NCBI GenBank assembly: GCA_030710605.1
Contig: CP092876.1
Location: 90,582,890 to 90,646,889 of the forward strand
Source of the DNA: Cordylochernes scorpioides
Lineage: Eukaryota; Arthropoda; Arachnida; Pseudoscorpiones; Chernetidae
DNA length: 64,000 nt
Direction: 5' to 3'
Part shown: in pieces, positions 20,887-32,700 of the stretch
Position numbering within the stretch: the first letter of the stretch is position 1
Layout: each line of letters opens with the position of its first letter
Program-made: the position numbers and the translations under genes
The notes under the pieces: generated by a model
Seen by the model: only the letters and a program-made list of their open reading frames with translations
Databases searched by the model: none
Told to the model about the DNA's origin: nothing

Positions 20887-22228
20887 TAGCCAGAACACTC
20901 GTCAACACTATTCACGGGAAAGTCCCCGTTAGAGTGGCCAACGTTTTTTCTAGTGGAGTTTGCATCAGAAAAGGAGACCTCTTGGCGACTTGTACACCCA
21001 TTTCAAGAATTTCTACGAAAGAAGACGGTCAACACAAAATAATAAGGCAGACGAAGTTGGAACTGGACTTAAAGGATCTGTCGGAAGAAGAGGCTCGGAA
21101 TGCTCGGGCGTTTCTCAAGAAGAACCAGGACGCATTTTCGTCTGGAGATGGAAACTTGGGGAGGACAGATCTGGTCCGGCACCGGATAAATACTGGCGAT
21201 GCTCGGCCTATCCGGCAACCACCTAGACGCCTGCCTATGGCGAAACAAGAAGAAGTGACTGGATTATTAAGGAAAATGAAACGGGACGGAATAATCGAGG
21301 AATACAACGGCCCTTGGTCTTCGCCCGTGGTTCTGGTGACAAAGAAGGACGGTACTACAAGATTTTGTGTAGACTATAGGCGGCTAAACGACATAACCAA
21401 GAAGGACAGCTACCCCTTGCCGCGGATCGATGACACTCTAACAACACTAGCAGGGTCGTCGTGGTTCTCTACTCTAGATCTCAAGAGTGGGTACTGGCAG
21501 GTTGGCATGCATCCAGAGGACAAAGAAAAGACGGCGTTCAGTACAGGCAGCGGGCTCTATCAATTCACGGTGATGCCTTTTGGCTTATGTAATGCGCCGG
21601 CCACTTTCGAAAGATTGATAGAGCTCGTACTTAAAGGTTTGACCTGGAAGACCTGTTTGGTTTACCTTGACGACGTAATGGTCATGGGCAGGACTTTCGA
21701 GGAACACCTTCGGAATTTGCAAGAGGTCTTCGATCGATTTAAGGCAAACAACTTGACATTGAATCCAAAGAAATGTCAACTATTTCAGAAGAGTGTAAAG
21801 TTCCTGGGTCATATAGTGTCCACTGAGGGAATCAGGACCAGTGACGACAAGATCTTCGCCATCAAAAATTGGCCCGAACCAAGAGATAAACATGAATTAC
21901 GGAGCTTCCTTGGGCTGTGTACGTACTATCGACGCTTCGTGGAGGGAAATGCCGATATTGCTGCCCCGTTGCATCGATTAACAGAGGCCAGGGCATCATT
22001 TCATTGGAATGAAGAATGTGAAAAAGCATTCCGAGCTCTAAAAAGAAGCCTTTGTTCCAGTCCAATTTTGGCGTATCCTCAGCCGGGAACAAATTTTATT
22101 TGGATACGGACGCCAGTAACCTTGGTATCGGAGCTGTGTTATCCCAGGTTCAGGATGAGGTTGAACGGGTTATTGAATTCTTTAGTAGGGTACTAACTAA
22201 AGCGGAACGGAATTACTGTGCCACACGG
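20887..22228 (+). pseudogene. Gypsy-2 pol: RT and start of RNase H (plus strand)
   Basis: The first codons (VARTLVNTIHGKVPVRVANV) are the linker that normally follows the protease, so an upstream part has been cut away. RT motifs are intact: RFCVDYRRLNDITKKDSYPL, STLDLKSGYWQVGMHPEDKE, FTVMPFGLCNAPATFERL, VYLDDVMVMG, FLGHIVSTEGI and LGLCTYYRRFV. In the RNase H a frameshift falls near 22090 and a TAG near 22229, so the polyprotein is broken. Confidence 0.86.
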
Positions 22229-22237
22229 TAGAAACTT

Positions 22238-23575
22238 TTGGCTATTGTAAAAGCAGTGGAGCATTTCCATAAATATCTTTATGGGCAGAACTTCCTGATC
22301 AGGACAGATCATGCCGCCCTCACGTGGCTGTTGCAGATGAAGAATCCTGAGGGCCAAGTGGCGAGGTGGCTGGAAAAATTGCAGCAATACCATTTTCAGA
22401 TCAAACACCGGCCTGGAAGAAAACATAACAATGCAGATGCTCTCTCCAAAAGACCTTGTGGCGACTGCGAGCATTGTGAGAGAATTGATGAACATGAAGT
22501 AACCTCAAGGAGGACAACTATGGTGCCGAGCAACGATTGGACCGCTGAAAGTTGTAGGACTATCCAGCAACGGGATCCCAACATCGGCCCAATCTTGGAA
22601 TGGAAAGAAAGGGGGAATGAAAGACCAAGCTGGGAAGTGATATCTGACAAGAGCCCCGAATTGAAGACCTTGTGGTCACAATGGGACTCCCTCAGTATAG
22701 ATAACGGACTGCTGAAAAGAATTTGGGAAAGTGCCGATGGAAGGAGTAAAATCATGCAGCTAGTAGTTCCTAAGGTCCAGGTTCCCAATGTCCTACGGGA
22801 AATACACGATGGGGTCTCGGGGGCTCATTTTGGCATTAATAAAACGCTAAAGAAAGTTAGGGAGAGATTCTATTGGGTCTACTATCACGAGGATGTGGAA
22901 AGGTGGTGCAAAGAATGCGACAGGTGTGCCGCAAGCAAAGGACCAAAAACTAGGTCCAGAGGAGTGATGAGGGAATACAATATGGGCGCAACATTTGAGA
23001 GAATCGCGATCGATGTGGCCAGTCCATTCCCAGTCACAGAAGGCGGCAACAAATATATTTTGGTCGCCATGGATTATTTCACTAAGTGGCCTGAAGCCTA
23101 CGTAATCCCGAATCAGGAGGCTACGACGGTTGCGAAAGTTCTAATAGACAACCTGATTTGTTGGTTTGGAGTGCCACTGGAATTGCATTCGGATCAAGGA
23201 CGAAACTTCGAGGCAGGGGTGTTCCAAGAATTGTGTAGGCTGTTGGGAATTCAGAAGACAAGAACTACTCCCCTTCACCCCCAATCTGATGGAATGGTTG
23301 AAAGGTTCAATAAAACGATGGAGGAACATTTGTCTAAAGTTGTGGAGCAGCACCAAAGGGATTGGGACGTAAGACTGCCGCCATTTCTTATGGCGTACCG
23401 AGCCGCCATTCACGAGACAACTGGGCAGACACCGGCCAAAATAATGTTTGGAAGAGAATTACGACTTCCATGTGATTTGGAGTTCGGTAGTCCTGGGGAG
23501 CCGCCGGCAGAGGTAACTGATTATGTAAACAATCTGAGGAGTATTCTGTTGGAGACTCATGAATTGGAGGGAAGG
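22238..23575 (+). pseudogene. Gypsy-2 pol: RNase H end and integrase
   Basis: RNase H C-terminus (IRTDHAALTWLLQMKNPEGQ, HNNADALSKRPC), a zinc-binding region (HFGINKTLKKVRERFYW ... CDRCAASKG), and a DDE core with D in IAIDVASPFP, D in HSDQGRNFE and E in GMVERFNKT. The ORF runs on to 23773, but after about 23575 the sequence stops resembling an integrase tail and becomes proline/arginine-rich, like the gag end of Gypsy-3. The integrase is therefore truncated at a fusion point. Confidence 0.82.
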
Positions 23576-23787
23576 AGGGAACCAAGGAGACCAACAACAC
23601 TGGGTGACTATATGCCAAATATCGACGAAATTGAGTCTAGGATTCCTCCAGCTCGCCAACCTAGGAGTGCCTCACCCTATCTGGGGAGAGGGATAAGTAC
23701 AGGACGCAGGCCATTAAGATCACCTGCTAGGGTAAACAGCCGCTCATTCACAAGAGAAAGGGAGGAAAACTAGAACTGGCGACCTGC

Positions 23788-24399
23788 TTGAGAGGTAAGG
23801 CCGCACTAGTATTAAATCCTCCATCGACGATTTCAATCAAATTGAAGAACAATTCTGTTATGATTACTATAAAAGGGACTGAGGTGCTGGCTTTGGTGAA
23901 TTCAGGAGCAGATTATTCGGTTATCTCCGAAGATTTCCGTCGTCTCATAAAAGTTCCTATGTTATCTATCAGCGGGCCGATTATAAAGGTAGCTAATTCC
24001 AAATGTGTCAGGACCCTAGGACGATGTATCTTAAGGACAAACGTGAATGAACTTATTCAACCATTCGAGTTTATTGTATTGTGGGAAGGTAGTCATAATG
24101 TAATCCTTGGTAGGGATTTTCTGAAATTAACTCGAGCTGAAATTAATTGTGCGGAAAATGAACTTTACTTAAAAGAAGCTCCTATGAAGGAAGAACTCTG
24201 CCCATTAGACACCTTTCTCACTTTAGAAAATAGAATTATTCCACCCAACTCAATAAAGCAAATAACTGTTGTCTGTAGCAACGTTGCGGGAGTTCAAGAA
24301 GTTCTGATTACTTGCTCTAAAGCTCTTACTTTGGATAATTATTCCGGCCTTCGTTGTCAGTCTCAACCATGGAAGGAGCAAGGTTTGGATGGCTTATGA
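23788..24399 (+). pseudogene. Gypsy-3 protease region
   Basis: About 203 codons. The protease loop reads ALVNSGADYSVIS: the catalytic Asp of the DSGA motif is Asn, so it cannot be active. The flap-side signature NVILGRDFLKLTRAEINC is conserved. Confidence 0.75.
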
Positions 24400-25350
24400 G
24401 AGTGACCTTGCAAAGATAATTCCTGCAGAAAAGAAAGTTGCTGAAATATCTCTCATAGACACCAGTCATTTATGCTGCATAGATGGAGGCAATGATGATT
24501 TTGAGAATAATGAAAATAGATGCACTGAGGACTTGGATAAACTTGTGACCCTTATAGATACTGATATATCCAATGAAGACAGAGTGAGACTGTTGGAAGT
24601 TCTTAGGAAGTACACAGTTGTATTTGAATTTCAAAAAGCGAGCCTTAAAACATCCTCATTGAAAGTTAAACATCGCATTGAAACAGGAGATCATGCCCCT
24701 ATTAAGCAACGCCCATATAGAGTATCACTAAGAGAAAGAAACATTATTCAAACAGAAGTGGACAATATGCTTAAACTAGGAATAATTCAACCATCGGATA
24801 GTCCCTGGTCATCTCCTGTCATCTTAGTTAAAAATAAAGATGGAACCTGGCGATTCTGTGTGGACTACCGCCGATTAAACAAAATAACCAGGAAAGATAT
24901 ATACCCGTTACCTAGAATTGATGACACTTTGGACTCGTTGAGAGGTGCTTCCATATTCTCTACAATGGATTTGAAATCGGGCTATTGGCAGATAGAGGTT
25001 GATGAGACCGACCGCGAGAAGACTGCTTTTGTGACTCCTGATGGCCTCTTTGAGTTTAAAGTAATGCCCTTTGGTTTGTGTAACGCCCCCGCGACCTTTG
25101 AGCGAATTATGGATAATCTCCTACGAGGACTCAAGTGGACCATCTGTCTCTGCTACTTAGATGACATCATAGTATTTTACAAAACTATGGACGAACATAT
25201 ACAACGTCTGGAAATGGTGTTAAGTTGATTTTCAAAAGCGGGTCTCAAACTTAATTTGGAGAAATGTAGTTTTGGTGCTAGTAAAATGAGAGTACTGGGA
25301 CATCTAATTGATCGAGATGGTATTTATCCTGACCCGGAAAAGTAGAAGCT
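24389..25350 (+). pseudogene. Gypsy-3 RT
   Basis: Canonical RT order: LKVKHRIETGDHAPIKQRPY, RFCVDYRRLNKITRKDIYPL, STMDLKSGYWQIEVDE, FKVMPFGLCNAPATFERI, CYLDDIIVF. A stop at about 25227 and a frameshift interrupt the thumb, which continues to 25350 with GHLIDRDGIYPDPEK. Confidence 0.84.
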
Positions 25351-25870
25351 GTGATTAATTTTCCAAGACATGAGAATGTATCAGAAGTCAGAAGCTTTTT
25401 GGGTCTCTGCTCCTACTACCGCCGATTCATTAAGAGCTTTGCTAACATAGCAGGACCGCTAAACGAACTACTAAGGAAGGGGGATAGATTCATATGGACT
25501 GATAGTCGGAAATCTTCTTTCAATCAGTTGAAGTTGGCTCTGACTTCTGAACCCGTTTTAGGTCACTTTGATGAGACTGCACGAATCTACGTCCATACCG
25601 ATGCGAGTGGCTATGGTGTCGGCTCTGTTTTAGTACAAATGAAGGATGGAGGTGAGAAACCAATTGCCTATGCATACCGAACTCTATCTAAAGCAGAGAA
25701 AAACTATACCATAACAGAAAAGGAGTGTTTTGCCGTAATTTGGTCAATCAACAAATTTCGACCATACCTGTTTGGCCGCCCTTTTTCTATCGTGACTGGC
25801 CATCATTCCTTGTTGAAGGACCCTTCTGGACGTCTCGCAAGATGGGCTCTGCGACTTCAGAAGTAAGAGG
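25351..25870 (+). pseudogene. Gypsy-3 RT end and RNase H
   Basis: Continues with FLGLCSYYRRFIKSFANIAG, then the RNase H start YVHTDASGYGVGSVLVQ and AEKNYTITEKECFAVIW. A stop at about 25864 separates it from the tether (HKDADCLSRSPLP at about 25900-25935). Confidence 0.82.
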
Positions 25871-26059
25871 TCACCGTTTGCTATAAAAACGGTCACAAGC
25901 ACAAAGACGCTGACTGCCTTTCCAGAAGCCCATTACCTGACACTTCGGAAGAAACAGAAGAAGATATACCTTCTCTGGCAATGTTGACTGATGTAGAAAA
26001 GGAAAAAAACTAGATCCTTCATTGGCAAAGATGATGAAAAACTGTGATGACCCGAATTT

Positions 26060-27234
26060 TAAGAGATTTGCCATTATGAATGGAATACTTTATAAGAAAA
26101 ATTATGATCCCTTAGGACGACCTTGGTTTTAGTGATTACAAAGTCCTCACGTTTGGAGGTGCTTAGATCATTTCATGACGCCCCTACAGCCGGACATCAA
26201 GGGTTTGCCAAAACGTATGACAGGATACGTAGACGATTTTATTGGCCAGGTCTCTTCAGAAGTGTTCGAAATTATATCTGACATTGCAGAGAATGTCAAC
26301 GGCGCAAAAGCACACCTCAACTACCACCTGTAAACCTTAAACCCATAATCCCTTCTTCAACTCCCTTTCAGAAAATAGGTATAGACTTGTTGGGTAGATT
26401 CTTTTTGTCTAGAGATGGCAACCGTTGAGTGATCGTTTGCACTGATTACCTCACAAAGTACGCTATAACGAAAGCACTACTGACCGGAGGAGCTGTGGAA
26501 ATAGCCAAGTTTATATTGAACGATATCATCCTCAAGCACGGAGCTCCTAGAGAAATGATAACGGACCGAGGACGCTCGTTTTAATCGAAGCTCGTAAACG
26601 AGCTAACTAATATTTTTTGGAATGTCTCAGCTCTTTACAACGGCCTATCACCCACAGACCAACGGACTGACCGAGAGATTGAATAAGACCCTAGGAGACA
26701 TGTTATCGATGTATGTTGACGTGGAGCAGAAGAATTGGGACTCTATTTTACCGTTCGTTACTTTCGCATATAATACGGCTAAGCAAGAAACCACTGGATT
26801 TACACCGTTCTATTTAGTTCATGGACGAGAGGCGGAAACAATACTGGACACTCTTTTACCCTACCAGCCAGATTATGAAAACGACGAATATCTAAGCCAA
26901 TTAATTATAGACGCCGAAAACGCCCGCCAGCTAGCCCGCTTACACACCCTTAGAACTCAGGACATCTATAAGATACGATTCAAGACATAGGCCTGTCTAT
27001 TACAACGTCGGCGACCTGGTCTGAATCTTCACACCCGTGCGTAAAGTCGGTTTATCCGAGAAGCTTTTAAAAAAATATTTCGGTCCATACAAGATAACTA
27101 AAGAGATTTCGGACGTTAACTATGAAGTAATGACAGTGGACGAATCTAGCAGGAGGAAGAGTTCCAAAGATGTAGTGAATGTTTTGCGGCTGAAGCCCTA
27201 CAAAGATCCTGGACAACAGAACAATGTCGATTAA
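26060..27234 (+). pseudogene. Gypsy-3 integrase, fragmented
   Basis: Several short frames together give a zinc-binding region near 26200-26320, a core with ITDRGRSF (about 26560-26580) followed by a stop, then HPQTNGLTERLNKTLGDML (26650-26700) with the catalytic E, and a GPY/F end KYFGPYKITKEI (27070-27110). At least four lesions. Confidence 0.8.
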
Positions 27235-27314
27235 ATATACGGACTTCCTCTATATTTCCTATGCAAAAAGAAAAAAAAAAACATCGGGACGCTATTCTCC
27301 TGGGAAAGGGAATC

Positions 27315-27513
27315 TGTCACGAAATTGGTTTTATGTAAATCAAAAGTAAAGCAAATTATTAAATATGTAAATTCTTTTATGTGTAATGTTATATAAGTAG
27401 TTATGTAAATTCTGTAACTGATTTTTCATTTCTTGTTTCTAGTTTTGTTGTGAGGGAAACATCACTATAAAGTGTATCAATTGATTAATAAAATTCTCAT
27501 TTAAACTGTTACA
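27315..27513 (+). repeat. 3' LTR of Gypsy-3
   Basis: About 199 bp, TGTCACG...TTACA, directly preceded by a GGGAAAGGGAATC polypurine tract and holding AATAAAA near its end. No 5' partner. Confidence 0.65.
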
Positions 27514-27802
27514 ATATTCTCATTTTTCATCTATAGTTTAATGTAGTATTTATGTAATTTTACTTCAGTTTTCTCATTTCCCTTTTACTTTTATCTACAT
27601 TTTTATTGCCTTTTCATTTCATACCTCATCATATTTTTTATGTATTAGAGGCGTCTTCCTACTGTGCAAATTTTCGTTAATACATGTTCAAAAATTGACC
27701 ACACAAGAATACGTCGCAGACGTGACAGGAATCGAGTCAACTTCTGATTTATATAACCCCGAGATAAATCACCTTTCCTAGACACCTAATTATTGTATCT
27801 CC

Positions 27803-29045
27803 AAGGGCCAAAGGTTTTGCAATCAGTTATTTTTCTTAAAGCTGCAACTTTCAAATTTCAGAGTTTCTCAAAGTATTCACCCTTAGCACCTATGCAATAT
27901 TTCATCTGTGAAAATCAATTAACGAAGCACTTACACCTGTCATCTTCGGGGATTGAATTTATGGCATTGATAAAGGCTGCAGTGCTTCATAATCAGTGTC
28001 AAATTTTATCCCTTTCAACAATAAATTAACCTTTAGAAATAAAAAAAAGTCACAAGATGCTAGTTCCGGTGAATATGGTGTATGAGTGAATAATTGTATA
28101 CAAAAGTTGGCTAAAGAGTCTAATGTTTGGGAAGAGGTGTGCGGTGTTGCATTGTCATGGTAAAGAAGGACTCCTCTAAGTTTAGTTCTTGGCCTGCTTT
28201 GCTCGATTTTTTTTAAATACTGCTAGAAGGCAATTTGTTGTATATCAGTCGCTGTCAACTCTTTTTCGATATTCTAACTTCACAATATCAATGAAACTAC
28301 TTTTATAATTGAACAAGCAACCGTTTGTTTTTCATTTCGAATTCTGCGAACTTTCTTAGGAGGAGGTGATTTTAAAACGCACCAAAGAAATTGTGAATCC
28401 AAGTTTCTTCACCTGTAATAATACTAAAACAGCCTTTGACTTCAACAATTTTTTTCAATATTAAATCACACCATTAAACGCAACCAAATTTTTGGTCTTC
28501 AGTCAAGCTGTGAGGGACCGATTTACTAACAAGTTTTCTGTATATTAAATGATCACTTATCACTAATGATCACTAATTACTGATTTGTAATTATCTGATC
28601 TTCTTTAAGTAAAAAATCCTACTAGTTCAATTTTTTCTAGCGTTACTGCTGTTGGTGGTTGACCTGTACGAAGTTCATCCTCAAGGTTGTTTTTTTTTAA
28701 ATAAAAAAATCAATAAACCAATTAAAAACTGTGCTAATAGAAATAGCTTCATCTCCTAAAGCTTTGATCGATCTTTCATAGGATCTTTAGAAGTTAAATT
28801 ACTTTTATAATCATAAAAGATCATGGGGCATAAACGTTCTCTAGTAAACTCCATTAGGTTTAATTTAATATTTAGGAATTATCACTGCGCTGTCAACAAA
28901 GCACGCCTTTCATGATACATTGTTGTTACTTATTTATGGAAAAGTTTTTGTTAGGAAGAAATTGCATATAGGTTTTAATGGTATAAATAATTTTTATTAT
29001 TTTGATAATCTAATATTGATTGCAAAAACCTTTGGAGTGACCCTT
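27803..29045 (-). mobile_element. Decayed mariner 3' of ILP gene 2
   Basis: Inverted ends AAGGGCCAAAGGTTTTGCA and TGCAAAAACCTTTGGAG-type face each other about 1.24 kb apart. Transposase remnants on minus are shattered by frameshifts. Relatives lie at 39708-40959 (inverted) and 47450-51980, each at the same distance from ILP flanking sequence, so this copy was duplicated along with the host gene. 27514-27802 is also shared flank. Confidence 0.7.
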
Positions 29046-29727
29046 GTAATTTATCCTATATTAGAATGGCAGAGATGCTCGAAAGCTTGGGACTATGATA
29101 ATAGAATGAAAAGAAACTTATTTACAGAAATCTGTGGTGTTGTTTATTTTTGTCCAGATTTTTGAATTTTTCATATAATATATATCAATCATTAACATTA
29201 TTTGTTTATTCTAATTTTGAAGTACAGACTATTCAACGCTGGGAGGGCCAACAACACTTGAAGCGTACCTTGTTGGCTTTTTAAAAATTTAATGGAAGTA
29301 ATCAGTATAGATATTTCGCCGATATTCTCGTTTGATAAAAAAATGAAAATTTTGAAGATAATTTGTTGATTGGAAGTTGGTTTGGAAAAAAATATAATCA
29401 CCTGAGGAGAGAGGCAGCGAGTCACTTAAACGTCGGGAACCTAATAAATAATTGGTTGATATGGCTATAAATATGAACGACGTTTATATTTATTCCAATA
29501 GATGGCGTAACCTATCAGCAATTTATCAGCATATCAGCAACGATCTGGATTCCCTTTTTTTATTTAACCACCTGATCACATAACAATTCCACACTTTTAT
29601 ACCAATACAATTTAGCTGATTTTACACTTGGAGAAATAACTGTAACAAACAAGTGTAGAGGCCTGTCTTTATAATTTCAGAGAGATATGGCTTAAAAAAA
29701 AAAACTAAATCCAATTACTTGGAAGAG

Positions 29728-29733
29728 TTTATT
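29728..29733 (-). terminator. Polyadenylation signal of ILP gene 2
   Basis: AATAAA on minus, 48 bases past the stop codon. Confidence 0.55.
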
Positions 29734-29780
29734 AAAAAGTCAATAAATAGTGAGACAAGAATATATTGTTTAATTCAGCC

Positions 29781-32700
29781 CTATTCAGGCTTGCAGTAGT
29801 AGACTCTGATGTGGTTATAGCTGCAGGGAGAGCGACAGCATTCTTCAACAATGCCTCGTTTGATCGCCGACATCATATTGTTCGCTCTCTTGTTGTCCAG
29901 GAACATTTCAGGGTCTGATGCACCGAGAGAGTCTGGAACACGCACAACAGGGTTTTCTAGAATCGAATTAGAATACATAGTGAAATGCATAACTTAGCTG
30001 AAAATATTCTAATATAAATAAAGAATTTATATAAATTTAATTTCATTTTATCGTTAAACATCTCTACAAATAAATTTACTGGCAATGTGTTTATATTAGA
30101 TATCATCAAAAAAAAAAAAACTCCAACTGGCCGAAGTGTCAATTATTTATATAAATATGAATGCCGGCCAGGCAGCCTCTATCTTTCTTTTAAATATTAT
30201 ATCTATAGTCAGGTCTGTCGGTATAATATTTGATGCTATTTCAAAGTAACCTTCGGCAGTGAATATATTTTTACCAAAAATAAATATAGAATGTTTTATA
30301 AGAATAGAAAAATATATAGCATGAAGGTTTATTTTACACATAATTCAAATTTTTACTATCTTTGCTGTGATGGGAAAATATTGGTGAGCCCTTACAATAG
30401 TTACGCCAATTTTATCTACTAGACCTTAGAGCTTTAATACTGTATTGGATCATTCTGCTTATATATTCTATACTGCAGGGTGGAATCTTAGAATGGGATT
30501 CAAGTAAACATTAGACATAAGTTTTACGGCAGTAGAATTTATATAAATATTTGCATCAAACAATGTTCTTCCGCAAACAATAGGGATAAGGCCAGTTAAG
30601 CAAAATTAATTATAAGCCGATAACGGGTCATCTACTTATAAAAAAATTGAAGTATTAAAGAATGAATGTTTATTTTACAATGGAAATAATTCCTAGAGGA
30701 GAGTGACAGCGAGTCACTGAAACGATGGGAACAAAATATAAATAAGTGGTTGATGTAGCTTTATATCAAAACTTTGTATTTTCGATAAATACCTTTTTGG
30801 TAAATACCTCAGCTGATAACGAAGTAGCGATGCTAAAAGAATTTCAATAAGTTTAATTAGGACGTTTTTCTTTATGTGGAGATGAATCAATTCAATCTCA
30901 TTCCGGAGGTGGAAATGTAGACAGAACCCCAACGCACATATAGAATATATATTCATATGTAGAATAGATTCAAAATTAGCGCATTTATATTAAATTAAAA
31001 ATGAGGAGATATTTAATGCGCTATTAATTTCATTCAAATAGCAATTAGTCTTCGGGATACCTTCCTACTTCTACTTAAAGTACAAAGCTAGATCAGATTT
31101 TTTTAGGTATTAGAGAAAGCGATTGCGATATTGGAACTACTTTATTACATATTTATTAATATAAGATTTTATATGAAGTTAAATATAAAATAAATGTATA
31201 TATATGAATAAATAAGATTTATAAGGATGAATAGATAAAGAGAGAGTAGAGTTCATTTGATATTTTTTCAAAAACAAACTCATTTCCAGAAAGATGTTGC
31301 ATTATTATAATTTATATCCAGGAGATTTAAATCAAGTATGTAGATATGAAATTTTATCGAATCAGAGATGATAAAATTTAACGTCAAACGATATCATTTC
31401 TTATTTGAATGAAAAGAACTCAACTCAAGTAATCTTTGGTATTATTTTGATCTATATTTAAATTAATTAAATATCTATTTCAGAGAATTTCAAAAAGAAT
31501 CATAGAACTCAGAATTCGCGAGAGAATTGGTTATCTATATAGATGTCAGATAATAAATAAACCAAACGAGGCTCTGGAACCCTCGTAGGTGCGGAATTCG
31601 AATTGCTTTCTAAAAGTGTGAACATACGGTGTACTTACAGTAAAAGCAGACGCTAATTACACACCATGATTATCATGGCCACGTTTATTTGGTATATATA
31701 CCACCACCATGAAATATATATTAAAATATCGTATAAATATTTATATAATATCAAAAAGGCATATCCTGACCTGGGTCACATGAACTTATAGATTTTAGAG
31801 CGCCACCTAGTGGAACAGATATTAAATAAACGCTTTTTTAGCAGGTTCCCTGAAATTTTGTTAACCTATTTTCTTGATAATTTAAAATAAGCCAACCACG
31901 AATCCGTTTCGGGCAGTTTGGCCCTCGTTAGCGTGGCTTATATAAAGTAGAAATGTTCGCTCTAAAAGACAAAACCTTGATGCAGAGCCAAATGGTCAAT
32001 TTCTTCCAGGACTCGGTGTACTGACCTGGAAAAAGGGCTCTTTTGGTCGGCTCGTAGACGCCATTTGGGCAAACTATTGAAACAGCTTCAGCGAGATAAT
32101 GGCCACATAGATTCTGTCTGCGCTTCTGGAGGGAGATGGCGCCGCAGAGAGTGATGGTCAATACCAGAATCACCAACACCTGTCAACACACGAAGATCCA
32201 GACTTAAATAGCACCAGACACCCAAAGACTCATTCTTGAAGCAATCAAACCATGAAGAACCCTAAACGTTTTTTTTTTCTCTTTTAAAATATCATAAAGG
32301 CATTTTTGGATATTTTTTATAAAAAAACATCTGAACGGTTTCTTATGGGATTAGAAGAATTCCCAGTCATATATCATGGAGGGATTCGAAAGTGCATTTA
32401 AAAAAAATAGATGATTCTTTATATGTTTTGAATTTAATGAACCTATGCTACACATTAATACAATGAATGAACATGTAGTTAAAAATAAACATAGAACACT
32501 CTTTTCTAGTGAACAATTCTACAAGTACGTATTTTTCAGCACTTACACAAAACCCTATACTGCGATAAATCAATGAAAAAACAACTTTTTATCTCACAAG
32601 ATAAACATAGACCTTTTTATTCCAATGAACAATAATTTTCTGCTTCTACAAAATAAACCTAAATCATGATAATTTAATGAATTTTTAAACAGAGCTTACA

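Larger units (their letters stand above)
23576..27513 (+). mobile_element. Gypsy-3, 5'-truncated LTR retrotransposon
   Basis: Gag tail, protease, RT, RNase H, integrase and a 3' LTR in order on plus, with no 5' LTR or capsid. The left border is the fused end of the Gypsy-2 integrase. Many stops and frameshifts mark it as old. Confidence 0.78.
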
